DNA of 48,027 nt from Thermoanaerobacter thermocopriae JCM 7501 (lineage in GTDB: Bacteria > Bacillota > Thermoanaerobacteria > Thermoanaerobacterales > Thermoanaerobacteraceae), in NCBI RefSeq assembly GCF_001310975.1, contig NZ_BAZY01000015.1:1-48027 (forward strand), given 5' to 3'. Below are positions 18,620-27,022 of the stretch, piece after piece. The number at the start of each line of letters is the position of its first letter. Position 1 is the stretch's first letter. Below the pieces are notes generated by a model. The model did not search any database and was not told the DNA's origin. It worked only from the letters and a program-made list of their open reading frames with translations. The translations under genes and the position numbers were made by a program.

Positions 18620-19016
18620 ATTTTGCTTGTTCATCTTTTTTGCTAAAATCCGAAGGAGAAGACTTTGTCATTTTAGACTTTCCTTCAAAAATAGCTCCCT
18701 CTTCAATTATCAAGTTTTGTACTTCTATATCTCCATAAAGTTTTCCACTAGAAGTAAGTTGTAGCTGGCCTTTGGCAAATATATTTCCCTTTACTTCGCC
18801 TGAAATGATTATATTATCAGTTTTTATATTAGCTTCTATCTTTGCTGACTCACCTATTACAATATTGCCTTTTGTTTCTATTTGACCTGTAAAATTGCCA
18901 TCTATCCTTAAAGTTCCTTCTGATTTAATTGTGCCTTCAAAAGCTGAATTTTTTCCTATGACGGTGTCAATTTTGTCAGTATTAATTTCTATAATTTGTT
19001 CTTTTTTTTGAAACAT
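18618..19016 (-). CDS. Bactofilin (polymer-forming cytoskeletal protein)
   Basis: The protein has 132 residues with the bactofilin beta-helix core at about 18-110: repeating G-x-[ILV]-x-x-x-G units such as EGTLRIDGNFTGQIETKGN. Bactofilins polymerise without nucleotide and anchor cell-wall enzymes at specific sites. A short polar tail follows. The start lies two bases from the stop of the upstream M23 peptidase gene, so the two are almost certainly co-transcribed. Bactofilin plus M23 peptidase is a known cell-shape pairing. Confidence 0.92.
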   Translation of the reverse strand: MFQKKEQIIEINTDKIDTVIGKNSAFEGTIKSEGTLRIDGNFTGQIETKGNIVIGESAKIEANIKTDNIIISGEVKGNIFAKGQLQLTSSGKLYGDIEVQNLIIEEGAIFEGKSKMTKSSPSDFSKKDEQAK

Positions 19017-19017
19017 A

Positions 19018-19923
19018 TCAATTCTCCTTTGCGAGATATTTCATTGGATTTACAGGATTGCCATTTACTCTAATCTCAAAGTGAACATGAGGGCCAGTGC
19101 TTCTTCCAGTATTCCCCGACTTTGCTATTATATCGCCTCTTTTCACACTTTGGCCTACTCTGACAAGAATTTCAGAATTATGACCATATACGGACTTAAT
19201 CCCATACCCATGGTCTATGATTACTACCTTACCATATCCTGATAACCATCCTGCATATGTAACTACACCTTTTCCAGCGGCTTTTACTGGAGTTCCTGTA
19301 GGTACAGATATGTCCATTCCAGCGTGAAATTCAGTTCCAGAGCCAAAAGGAGACTTTCTCCTTCCAAAAATGGAGGTTATGGTACCATATACTGGATAAG
19401 CACTGGGTATTGAATCCAGATAATCAAGTCTAGCTGACACTTTTGTAATAAGGTCTTGAAAATCTTGTGTTTTTTGATCTATTTGTGAAATAAGTTCGGC
19501 TGTTACTTCATTATCAAAGGAAATGTTAGCATCGGATCTAATGCTTCTTGATATACTGCCACGGCTTGTAGTAGGAGTTGATAATCCAACCATGCGTCTT
19601 ATTTTTTCTTCTAATTCGTTTAAGTCTTTAATTTTTTCATTGACCAGTTGAGCATTTTTGTCTAAAGTAGCTATTTTTTTGTCTTGTTCTTCTATAAGGG
19701 AAGTTAATTGCTCGATTTTTTTTTCTTTTTCCGCTATCACACTGTATAAATAAAAAGTTGTTTTACTAAAATAAACTAAAAAAGCTGTAGCAGCCATAAT
19801 TATTGAAAAAGCTACTATTACTGCTGTTTTTATAAGGGGAATAGAGATTTTAAAGTTTTTGATTTGCTGAGTTGAATCAGGAATAATCATAATATTGAGA
19901 TATTTCTCTTTTCTCTTTTTCAT
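19018..19923 (-). CDS. M23-family membrane-anchored endopeptidase
   Basis: The 301 residues comprise a basic N-terminus, one transmembrane helix (about 32-55), a coiled coil (about 62-110), a linker, and a LytM/M23 domain (about 180-295). The zinc motif is HAGMDIS plus GPHVHFEIR; both ligand sets and the catalytic histidine in VYGHNSE are intact. It should cleave peptidoglycan cross-links outside the membrane. I chose the ATG at 19923 behind GGTGGAGG; the GTG at 19935 overlaps that ribosome site. It forms an operon with bactofilin. Confidence 0.92.
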   Translation of the reverse strand: MKKRKEKYLNIMIIPDSTQQIKNFKISIPLIKTAVIVAFSIIMAATAFLVYFSKTTFYLYSVIAEKEKKIEQLTSLIEEQDKKIATLDKNAQLVNEKIKDLNELEEKIRRMVGLSTPTTSRGSISRSIRSDANISFDNEVTAELISQIDQKTQDFQDLITKVSARLDYLDSIPSAYPVYGTITSIFGRRKSPFGSGTEFHAGMDISVPTGTPVKAAGKGVVTYAGWLSGYGKVVIIDHGYGIKSVYGHNSEILVRVGQSVKRGDIIAKSGNTGRSTGPHVHFEIRVNGNPVNPMKYLAKEN

Positions 19924-20156
19924 TTGTACCTCCACCCTAAAAAATGGACAACTATATTTATTCTATACAAAAGTATCAAAATCCTGCTAAAAAATCAAAT
20001 TTTAAATTTTTATAATGTTATGATAAATTCTTTTTTAGTTTGGGTAATAATGTAGCTTTTATCTTTGTTAGTTTCTTACTCGGAGAAACAGTTATAGGTA
20101 TAAAATAATCGATGTGGAGAATACTACTATTTGAATGAATCACAGGAGGTGTTGAG

Positions 20157-20408
20157 ATGGGAAAAAGAATAGCAGTAGAAAGTCAGCTTTCCAATATTAA
20201 AGATTATTTAAAGCAAAAAGGATATGAGGTTGTAGAATTAAAAGAAACTCTTTCAGAAAAAAATGATTTGAATGCCTATGATGCTATAGTCATAACGGGG
20301 CAAAGTAGAAATATGTTAGGCATAGATGATGTTTTGACAAATATCCCGGTGATAGATGCGACGGGAATGACTCCCTTTGATGTAGAAGAAAGTATAAAAA
20401 GACTATAA
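20157..20408 (+). CDS. ykuS: YkuS-family (UPF0180) protein
   Basis: This conserved small protein of 83 residues has no established function. The UPF0180 pattern is clear: an N-terminal RIAVESQLSNIKDYL strand-helix, then DAIVITGQSRNMLG and a C-terminal VIDATGMTPFDVEE. The ATG at 20157 follows ACAGGAGGTG. It is followed 21 bases on by a cysteine-containing small gene. Confidence 0.88.
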   Translation: MGKRIAVESQLSNIKDYLKQKGYEVVELKETLSEKNDLNAYDAIVITGQSRNMLGIDDVLTNIPVIDATGMTPFDVEESIKRL

Positions 20409-20429
20409 GTTATAGGTGGTGATTCTGTA

Positions 20430-20630
20430 GTGAGTACTGAGCAATTGAAAGCTGTAGGAAGAAGTTGTGAGGATTTTGAGTTAGATCCATCTCGCTATGG
20501 AAATAATTTGACTATGTCTGTATCTTTACAAGAAAGAAGCTGCGAAATATGTCGACATTGGGATGGGAACAAGAAAATTTGCCGAATAGGAGTTTTTGAC
20601 AAAGTTTTATCAAGCCTTGATCAAACATAG
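20430..20630 (+). CDS. Small cysteine-motif protein
   Basis: The protein has 66 residues from the GTG at 20430 (GGTGGT site). The C-terminal half has SCEICRHWDGNKKIC, a CxxC...C arrangement with Trp that could bind a metal or Fe-S cluster. An isolated Cys near residue 13 could be the fourth ligand. The family is not recognised. It is probably an operon partner of ykuS, since no terminator lies between them, and a strong terminator follows at 20696. Confidence 0.6.
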   Translation: MSTEQLKAVGRSCEDFELDPSRYGNNLTMSVSLQERSCEICRHWDGNKKICRIGVFDKVLSSLDQT

Positions 20631-20695
20631 TATTTTGAAATTTTAAAAGGATTTTTTTAATAATAAATGGGTAAGTGCGGGACTGAAAATAGTGG

Positions 20696-20727
20696 AAAAA
20701 TGCGAGAGGAAAAACTCTCGCATTTTT
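20696..20727. terminator. Terminator after the cysteine-motif gene
   Basis: Thirteen-base perfect arms (20696-20708, 20715-20727) enclose a six-base loop, with A and T runs on the outside, so it can act on either strand. Confidence 0.85.
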
Positions 20728-21010
20728 GTTTTATTGCGACAAAGAATTAACGTAAAAATCTGCTGCTTTGGGTTCAAAAGCGTGAGTATGGGTTGTTGCC
20801 GTAAAAAAGGGGAGGAAAGTAATAGAGAACGCTACAAGGGTTGCAGCGACACAACTTATAGCAGCTTTGCAGGCAATGGAGTATAGAGAAGGTTTTAAAA
20901 AAGGAAATGGAATAGGAAACTTTATATTGACATAAATACTTGTTTTGATATTATAAAAAACAGGTAAAGCATTGGAGACAATTGAAGAGATAGACATAAT
21001 ATTAGAATAA
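20728..21010. other. Ambiguous stretch before the HD gene: rival reading frames, no confident gene
   Basis: On the minus strand an 88-codon frame (20997-20731) ends four bases from the bidirectional terminator, but has no ribosome site. On the plus strand a purine-rich open segment (about 20802-20936) reads plausibly as protein but is closed upstream by stops. The promoter of the HD gene lies at its end. Only one strand can be right, and a decayed small plus-strand gene is my slight preference. Confidence 0.35.
20927..20954 (+). promoter_or_regulatory. Sigma-A promoter of the HD-domain gene
   Basis: TTGACA (20927-20932) and TATTAT (20949-20954) are spaced 16 nt apart, about 67 nt before the GTG start at 21021. 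Confidence 0.65.
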
Positions 21011-21020
21011 AGGTGATTTT

Positions 21021-21497
21021 GTGGATAGAATAAAACAGTATTTTAAAGCGAAAAGGGCCAAAATTTATGAAAAAGACTATAAATTTTTAATGAATTTTTT
21101 AAACGATAAAGAGTTGGAATACTTTAAAAAATTGCCTGTTTATGAAAAGAGACATTCTTTAGATGTGTGCTATTATCTAATTGATAAATACGGGATAAAG
21201 GAGCATGACCTTTTAAAGGCCGCTATTTTTCATGATATTGGGAAAATAAAAGCAGAAATTACTCCTTTCAAAAAAGCAATAGCGGTTATTTTTAATAAAT
21301 TCCCTCTTTTGGCTAATTTTTTAGAAAGGTACTTTTATTTTCTAAAAATATATAATAACCATACAGAATATAGTGCACAAATCTGTAAAGAAATTGGGCT
21401 AAATGAAAGAATAATAGACATCGTAAAGCATCATCATGACAAAATTCCTAAAGACGAAGACATTATAAAACTTCAAGAAGCAGATGAAAGAAATTAA
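21021..21497 (+). CDS. HD-domain phosphohydrolase
   Basis: Of 158 residues, the metal-dependent HD fold is shown by RHSLDVCYYL (first His), AIFHDIGKIKAE (the HD pair in an HDIGK motif), NHTEYSA, and VKHHHDK near the C-terminus. The substrate is unknown; small HDIG proteins hydrolyse nucleotides or phosphoesters. The GTG start at 21021 follows AAAGGTGA. It is monocistronic, with a promoter at 20927 and a terminator at 21494 that covers its stop codon. Confidence 0.82.
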   Translation: MDRIKQYFKAKRAKIYEKDYKFLMNFLNDKELEYFKKLPVYEKRHSLDVCYYLIDKYGIKEHDLLKAAIFHDIGKIKAEITPFKKAIAVIFNKFPLLANFLERYFYFLKIYNNHTEYSAQICKEIGLNERIIDIVKHHHDKIPKDEDIIKLQEADERN

Positions 21498-21522
21498 AGA
21501 TAGAGTTTTTCTCTATCTTTAA
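21494..21522. terminator. Terminator of the HD-domain gene
   Basis: A perfect 12-bp stem, TTAAAGATAGAG with its complement, has loop TTTTT. The stop codon TAA lies in the left arm. It is shared with the convergent amidase gene. Confidence 0.8.
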
Positions 21523-21547
21523 TCGTTTATATGTATAAACCTATAAA

Positions 21548-22670
21548 TTACCCTTTTATCCCATCCCAAATCAAAGGAACATGGTATCTATCAGAAGTGT
21601 GAGTGTTTACAACAGGTATCCCCATAGAATCAAAGCCTGTAACTACTCCAAAGTGAACTATTTCTCCTTTTTCTTCATAGCAGATTAAGTCTCCTTTTTC
21701 AATTTCTGCTATAGCTCCTTTTGGATGCTGTTCAGTAGCTTTTACCATATCTATATAATATCCTTTTGCAATTAATTTACCTTTCCCTGTATAAATGAGA
21801 TAGTTAAAAAGAGAGGGGGCTTGTGCCCAGGCAGTGGAGGAGTCTTTTCCGTCGAAAAACCATACATAATCCATAGGAAGTCCTCCACCTTCGTGTAATA
21901 CTTGGGAAACGAAATTAGTACAGTCTCCCCCTATTCCGTTATAATCTCTGTATTTTGGATTATATTCATAATTATTACCACTTCCCCAAGCGGCTCCTGC
22001 GTATTTATCGGCATAAGCTACTGCTCCTTCCCTGTCATATTTACCTTTCTTTTCAGGTTTTTTTTCTTCTTCGGTTTGTGGGTTTGAAGAAGCAGGAGCA
22101 ATTTCAGGAAGTATTCCTTCGGCAGGAGAAGCGTCTATATAAGCTGAATCTTCATCAAGAGGGTCATAATACCAATCTCTTCTTATAAGCCATTTTTCAT
22201 CGACTTTTACAAGTTGTATTGAATGCCTTATACCTAGACCCATATAATTTATTATATCGCTTTTTGCATTGTAGGCATAACCCATTTTCATAGTTTCTAC
22301 AAGATACACCCAAATTGAACTTTCACCAGCTTTTATGCTTTTTATCCTGTAAAAGGATTCTGCTTCTGTGAACTTAAGATTTCTCTTTTCTGACCATCCT
22401 TTAACATATTCAATTCTTCTTCTTTCATGGTCCAATGCCCATTTACCATATGTAGATGATATATCGTAAAAACCTTCTATTTCTTTTAAGTCCCCACTTA
22501 ATAGTACACTTCCTCTTTTTTTAAAAAATTCATCTAATACTGGTTTTATCTCTTCTTTGTTTTCGGAAACTGTCTGCACGGTTTTATTAAAAAAAGATAC
22601 AGAAAAATAAGTTAAAAAAAATTAATGCCAGTAAAAGACCAATTGGTTTATGATATTTTTTGATATCCAA
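21548..22670 (-). CDS. Amidase-domain (Amidase_6-like) exported protein (one frameshift)
   Basis: A TTG start at 22670 follows AGGAGGAG and opens a signal-anchor (LGLLLALIFF-type). The frame breaks at about 22613-22621 in a run of eight T (minus strand). Removing one gives 373 residues. Residues about 45-190 form a helical/beta domain with DWYYDPLDED. After a Pro/Glu/Lys linker, residues about 215-373 carry GGDCTNFVSQVLHEGG (catalytic Cys) and EIVHFGVVTG (catalytic His). This is the putative-amidase domain of clostridial and bacilli surface proteins, related to CHAP/NlpC papain folds. Peptidoglycan amide cleavage is inferred. Confidence 0.78.
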
Positions 22671-22802
22671 TTGCTCTCCTCCTCGCTAATGTAATTCAAA
22701 ATAATAATATGAAGGTTAAAAGTTTTTTAATACTATATTTGTTGGTAAATTTTGAGCAATTTTATGTTATAATAGAAAAGTGAGAAAATGGGGGTGTAAA
22801 AC

Positions 22803-22919
22803 TTGATAGAATTAAAAAGTGTTTCAAAATCTTATAACAAAGGTAAAATAAAAGCTGTTGACAACATTGACCTTGTTGTAAATCCTGGTGAAATATTTGG
22901 ATTTTTAGGCATCTTATGA
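22803..22919 (+). pseudogene. ABC transporter ATPase, N-terminal 38 codons only
   Basis: A TTG start at 22803 after GGGGGTG gives a normal ABC ATPase beginning (MIELKSVSKSY ... VNPGEIFGFLG). It ends exactly where the Walker A (GPNGAGKST) should begin. The sequence then jumps into the middle of a permease gene. About 200 codons of the ATPase and the front of the permease are missing, so this is a deletion fusion. Confidence 0.78.
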
Positions 22920-23542
22920 TATAAATATTTTGCTTCCTCTTCCTATACAGCCTTATAAAATAGTTTTGTCAAAATATAGCATAATTTTATTGAATGAATA
23001 TGTTACGTTGGCATTTTTAATGCTACCAGCAATCTTTATATATGGCATTGGTGCCAGGCAGGAATTTTATGTTACATTGTTTAGCTTTATTTTGCAGAAT
23101 ATCAATGTTGCAAAAATAATATCTAAAAGTTTTCCACCTGCTTTATGGGGAGCCGTATCTATAACGGATTACAAAACTTTATCAGGTTTTTTAAACCTTC
23201 TTTTGTTTATCGGTATATCAGCAATATTTACAATTGCTTTGGCTGTTTTTGCGCAAAGAATGTATTTTAAAGCAGTGATTTTAGGGCAGGAAGTTGAGGC
23301 CTAGTTTTGAATGGGAAAATCCACAAAAGGCTATGAAGGGGAATTTAAATAATGTACTTTTTAGCATGATAGCAACTATTTTCTTGATAGGTTGCATGTT
23401 TGGAATGACTTTGTTTCTTAAAAGGTTTTACGTTAGTGAAGTGATAATTAGTTTGATAGTAGAGATTTTGCTTATTTTGTTAAATATTGCGGGATATTTA
23501 ATGGCAAAAAATTTTGTAAAAAGATTATATAAAGGAGAATAG
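22915..23542 (+). pseudogene. ABC-2-type permease remnant
   Basis: The frame has no start. It begins after the deletion junction at about 22910 and reads as DINILLPLPIQPYKIVLSKY, typical of the cytoplasmic elbow before a helix in large ABC-2 permeases. Hydrophobic segments follow, a frameshift at about 23294-23304 (GGCCTAG), and then a short acidic/aromatic loop (PSFEWENPQKA). Two C-terminal helices end at 23542. The original product was probably over 500 residues. It is transcribed toward sppA, whose ATG starts 11 bases downstream. Confidence 0.65.
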
Positions 23543-23552
23543 GTGAGGAAAA

Positions 23553-24471
23553 ATGAGTAAAAAAGCCTTGATAGGATTGATTGTTATTGGATTGATAATT
23601 GTAACTTCAATAGTATCAATGTTTGTTTCAATGCCACAACAGGATAAAGGTGTGGCTACTGCTTCAAATACCATAGGTGTTATAATGATTGAGGGAGTTA
23701 TAGGGCAGACAACAAACATATTAGGAATTCCACAAAATATAAACGACCCAGTTGAACAGATAAGAAAAGCTCAAGAAGACAATGCTGTAAGAGCAGTTGT
23801 AGTTAAAATAAATAGTCCAGGAGGTTCTGCAGCAAAATCAATAGAGATTTATAAAGAGCTTAAAAAGCTTAAAAAAAACTGGCAAAAAAATTATAGTTTC
23901 AATGGGAGATGCTGCTGCTTCGGGGGGATACATGGTGGCTGCTGCAGGGGACATAATAGTGGCAAATCCTGCTACTATAACTGGAAGCATTGGCGTTATA
24001 ATGCAATACACTAACTACGAAGGGTTGTATGACAAATTGGGCTTAAAAGAAATAACGATAAAAAGTGGCCCTTATAAAGACATAGGTTCACCCACAAGAG
24101 ATTTAACTCCTGAAGAGAAAAAGATATTGCAGGGAGTTATAGAAGATACTTTTCAGCAATTTTTAGAGATTGTATCTGAAGGGAGAAAAATGCCTATAGA
24201 TAAAGTAAAAGAATTAGCAGATGGAAGAATATTTACAGGAAGGCAGGCACTTAAAGTTGGCCTTGTGGATAAACTGGGGGATTTTTATGACGCTGTAGAT
24301 ATCGCTGCAAAAGAGGCAGGTATGCAAGGTAAGCCTGTATTAAAATATTACGCTACTCCAACTCCATTGAGTATACTTTTTGGAAGCGGTGCAAAAAGCA
24401 ATTTAGAAGACATAGGAGTTGAAATATTAAGGCTTTTGTTTATTGATAAATACAGTCTGAATTATAAGTAA
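23553..24471 (+). CDS. sppA: Signal peptide peptidase SppA (one frameshift)
   Basis: SppA is a membrane-bound serine protease that digests cleaved signal peptides. The N-terminal helix (about 5-25), the strand VVVKINSPGGSA, the catalytic serine in GDAAASGGYMVAAA and the lysine in TGSIGVIMQ...LKEITIKSGPYKDIGSPTR are visible. The frame breaks at about 23872-23879 in a run of eight A. Removing one A gives 305 residues, as for Firmicute SppA. The ATG at 23553 follows GTGAGGAA. It was probably co-transcribed with the damaged ABC genes upstream. Confidence 0.92.
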
Positions 24472-24561
24472 TAACTTTAAAGGATAGTTTACAAATCTCA
24501 CCTTGAGGAGTGTATGGTATGACTAGATGTTTTGTATTATTTGTTATGTGAGGGGAAGTAA

Positions 24562-25017
24562 ATGTTTTATAAAGTAGATGGTATTTTCTATGATAAAAAA
24601 AAGCTAAAAGAGTTTGTTAATAAGTATAATATTTCACTAATATTGATATTTGGCTCCTATGCAAAGGGAAGAGCCCGTGAATCAAGCGATTTAGACATTG
24701 GAATAAAATTTGATAAAAATATAGATATGAATCTGTATAGCTCAATATTAAGAGAACTTGTAGAAATTTTCAACAGGGAAGATATTGACGTTGTAGTTTT
24801 AAACTATGCTGATCCACTTTTGCGTTTTGAAATTATAACTAGTTGTAAAGTGCTGTATCAAGCTTATTCTGAAGCATATATAGATTTTTATTTGTATTCT
24901 GTCAAAAGTTATGATGATGTAAAAAAGTTAAGAAAATTGGAAGAAAATTATTTAAAAAAGGGGATAAAAAATGAATTACAAAGATGTCATCCGCCGCAAA
25001 TTGATAAGTCTTTCTAA
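24562..25017 (+). CDS. MNT-family minimal nucleotidyltransferase (MNT/HEPN module)
   Basis: The 151 residues include the polymerase-beta motif GSYAKGRARESSDLD(I) at about 31-46. It has all three acidic positions when the later DVVVLN is counted. In MNT/HEPN toxin-antitoxin pairs the MNT protein AMPylates and silences the HEPN RNase. The HEPN ORF starts inside this gene's 3' end, 47 bases before its stop. Relatives usually overlap by only a few bases, so the last dozen codons (NELQRCHPPQIDKSF) are probably a frameshifted tail. ATG start behind GAGGGGAAG. Confidence 0.8.
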   Translation: MFYKVDGIFYDKKKLKEFVNKYNISLILIFGSYAKGRARESSDLDIGIKFDKNIDMNLYSSILRELVEIFNREDIDVVVLNYADPLLRFEIITSCKVLYQAYSEAYIDFYLYSVKSYDDVKKLRKLEENYLKKGIKNELQRCHPPQIDKSF

Positions 25018-25045
25018 TTATATAAAACAACTTCTACCTGCATAA
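24971..25045 (+). pseudogene. HEPN (DUF86) toxin fragment, first 24 codons
   Basis: The ATG at 24971 begins MNYKDVIRRKLISLSNYIKQLL, the typical first helix of a DUF86/HEPN protein partnered with MNT. It stops at the TAA at 25043. The catalytic RxxxxH motif (usually RNxLVH) is absent downstream, so the RNase partner has been lost while the MNT antitoxin remains. Confidence 0.65.
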
Positions 25046-25206
25046 AGATGGGGCATAAAAATGGTACACTATATTTGCGCTGAGGGTATAAAAGCCTTGA
25101 GAGATTTAGATTGGGAAGCTTTATTTGAAATTTTATCTTGAAAAGTTCGCTTAGTTATAGAAAAATATTAATGATCAAAGAGGAGTAAATAATGCTTAAT
25201 AATTTA

Positions 25207-25249
25207 AAAACTACACAGGATCCGGAAATTTTGAATCCTGTGTAGTTTT
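25207..25249. terminator. Bidirectional terminator before the SOD-family gene
   Basis: AAAACTACACAGGAT and its exact complement form a 15-bp stem with a 13-base loop. It is a strong terminator for the minus-strand gene that ends at 25251. Confidence 0.85.
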
Positions 25250-25250
25250 A

Positions 25251-25847
25251 TCAAAATGGATGCATGTATATCCAAGAGGTTACTCTTCTGTTTACTTCTT
25301 CCCATTTTATATTGTCCATAAAAGCATTTATATAGCTTTTTTTGTCAGTGCCATAATCTATAAAATAGGCGTGTTCATAAGTGTCAAGGACGAGAAGAGG
25401 TACACTTCTTGACACTATACCGTGGTTGTGAAGGTCTTGAAGGTAGTTGTGAAGTTTTAAGTCTATAGGGTCAAAACAAAGTACAGTCCAACCGCGGGAG
25501 GCCATTCCACAAGCTATGAAGTCCTGTTTCCAGTTTTCGAAGGAGCCAAAGTCAAGTGTAATCATTGATGCTATTATGTCATCTGGGGTACCACCTGGCC
25601 CTCCTAAGTTTTCAAAATACAGTTCGTGGAGTTTGACTCCATCTAAATTATAGGTTTCTTCTAATTTGAGTTCTCTGTATTCGCTATAACTGGCATTTGC
25701 TTTTGAGCGGTCGGCTGTTTTTAGTTTTTCACGTATTTCATTTGTTTTATCTACATATCTGTTGTATAATTTGTAATGCTCTTCAAGAGTTCTTTGGGAT
25801 ATTCCCCTCAACATCAAGTTATATTTTTTTGCTACAAGCTTATCCAT
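25251..25847 (-). CDS. Fe/Mn superoxide dismutase family protein
   Basis: The 198 residues follow the Fe/Mn-SOD plan: an N-terminal helical hairpin, then an alpha/beta domain with a GSFENWKQDF stretch. The metal residues recognisable are His74 (KLHELYF), Asp155 and His159 (DTYEHAYF). The first histidine region is unusual. It reads EEHYKLYNRYV where true SODs have xHHxKHHxxYV, so only one His (His24) remains and it is one place off in an ungapped alignment. Enzyme activity is therefore uncertain. The ATG follows AAAGGAGG. It is monocistronic. Confidence 0.82.
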   Translation of the reverse strand: MDKLVAKKYNLMLRGISQRTLEEHYKLYNRYVDKTNEIREKLKTADRSKANASYSEYRELKLEETYNLDGVKLHELYFENLGGPGGTPDDIIASMITLDFGSFENWKQDFIACGMASRGWTVLCFDPIDLKLHNYLQDLHNHGIVSRSVPLLVLDTYEHAYFIDYGTDKKSYINAFMDNIKWEEVNRRVTSWIYMHPF

Positions 25848-26050
25848 GCTATGCCTCCTTTTGCATATCTAATTTTAATATATGTGAAGATATATGTCAT
25901 TGGTACATATAAAATTTTAATAGATGCAAAATGTCAACTACTCACACATTTGCTTACAAAATCTGAGACAGATATATCTATAATACTACACTTTCTTTAA
26001 ATTAAAATGTGTTATAATGATACTTGGATAAGGTTTAGGAGGTGTGGCAA

Positions 26051-26656
26051 ATGGATTTAAATGAAATTTCAAGGCAAACCGCTGAGGTTGTAGAAGAGTT
26101 ATTGAAAATAGCGAATTTAAGACCGGGAAGCCTTTTTGTTTTAGGAGGAAGTACAAGTGAAATATTGGGCAAGAAAGTGGGAACTGCAGGAAGTCTTGAT
26201 GTGGCAAAAGCAGTAATGGACCCGATTCTGCAGGCAATACATAAAAAAGGACTTTACCTTGCAGTACAAGGTTGTGAGCACATAAACAGGGCACTTTTGT
26301 TGGAAGAAGAGGCACAAGAAAAATACGGCCTTGAAGTGGTAAATGTTATTCCTCATGAGCATGCTGGTGGGTCTTTGCAGTCATATGCCTATGAACAGTA
26401 TAAAAATCCTGTAATGGTAGAGAATTTAAAAGGATTAGGTCATGCAGGTCTTGACATTGGGCTTGTTCTCATAGGAATGCATTTAAGACCTGTTGTAGTT
26501 CCTGTAAGATTGAGTCGCAATAAAATAGGGGAGGCAACAATTGTTGCAGCAAGGACAAGGCCTAAGTTAATAGGTGGAGAAAGGGCAAGATATAAAAAAT
26601 GTAGCAATATAGAACTGCTAGAAATTACTAGCAGTTCTATATATTTCAGAGGTTAA
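26051..26656 (+). CDS. ywlG: YwlG-family (UPF0340/TIGR01440) protein
   Basis: This conserved Firmicute protein of unknown function shows FVLGGSTSEILGKKVGTAGS, GLYLAVQGCEHINRAL, NVIPHEHAGGS and the DIGLVLIGMHLRPVVVPVR core, at normal length. The ATG at 26051 follows AGGAGGTG. The last 15 codons run through the terminator hairpin. One A fewer in the AAAAAA run at about 26594 would place the stop at 26610, just before the hairpin, so the tail may be a base error. Confidence 0.9.
   Translation: MDLNEISRQTAEVVEELLKIANLRPGSLFVLGGSTSEILGKKVGTAGSLDVAKAVMDPILQAIHKKGLYLAVQGCEHINRALLLEEEAQEKYGLEVVNVIPHEHAGGSLQSYAYEQYKNPVMVENLKGLGHAGLDIGLVLIGMHLRPVVVPVRLSRNKIGEATIVAARTRPKLIGGERARYKKCSNIELLEITSSSIYFRG
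26607..26642 (+). terminator. Terminator-like hairpin at the 3' end of ywlG
   Basis: A perfect 15-bp stem (26607-26621, 26628-26642) has loop AAATTA. It lies inside the current reading frame of ywlG, which supports a mis-called stop. Confidence 0.65.
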
Positions 26657-26927
26657 GAAGGGGGTCTTAAGTAAACTTTTTATAATATTTATATATTCTA
26701 CATAATTTTATTGCAAAGATAAATCCTAAGGATTTGGTAGAAAAAAGAGCAATATTAAGTATTATTGAAAAATATTAGAAAATCATTGGGTATTTTATCC
26801 TAAAAAGGCGATTTTGAAAAAAAAAAGACTTGTATATATTTGATTAATTTTTTGATGAATGTTATTCTAAAAATGGAGAGTGTAAGGTAATTTTCTAGGA
26901 ATTTCAAGAAAAAAGGGGGATAGTATA
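26657..26927. other. AT-rich leader region of the ABC-2 exporter operon
   Basis: No gene is seen. It holds the probable promoter at 26840-26868 and runs of A and T. The stretch from about 26870 to 26920 has no further stable hairpin that I can see. Confidence 0.4.
26840..26868 (+). promoter_or_regulatory. Probable promoter of the ABC-2 exporter operon
   Basis: TTGATT (26840-26845) and TATTCT (26863-26868) are spaced 17 nt apart, about 60 nt before the ten-codon ORF. Confidence 0.45.
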
Positions 26928-26960
26928 ATGAAAAACAAAAGGAGTGTTAAAAACAAGTGA
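26928..26960 (+). CDS. Ten-codon ORF with strong ribosome site (leader peptide or truncated peptide gene)
   Basis: An ATG at 26928 follows AAAAAGGGGGATAGTATA, a good ribosome site. The frame reads MKNKRSVKNK and stops at the TGA at 26958. The peptide is strongly basic. An 18-bp hairpin starts right after the stop, and the exporter genes follow. It may be a leader peptide or the frameshifted remains of an exported peptide precursor. The sequence alone cannot decide, and translation is unproven. Confidence 0.3.
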   Translation: MKNKRSVKNK

Positions 26961-26961
26961 C

Positions 26962-27001
26962 TTAACTTTGCTACTGTGGTTTACCACAGTGGCAAAGTTA
27001 A
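26962..27001 (+). terminator. 18-bp hairpin between the mini-ORF and the exporter genes
   Basis: Arms 26962-26979 and 26984-27001 pair over 18 bp (one G-T) around TTTA. No U-run follows, so it may be a transcript-stabilising or attenuating structure rather than a full stop. Confidence 0.6.
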
Positions 27002-27022
27002 TATGTGGAAGGGGGGATTATA

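Noticed and set aside
25046..25140. 26-codon frame MVHYICAEGIKALRD... after the HEPN fragment
   Set aside because: It does not match the C-terminal part of HEPN proteins and has no clear ribosome site.
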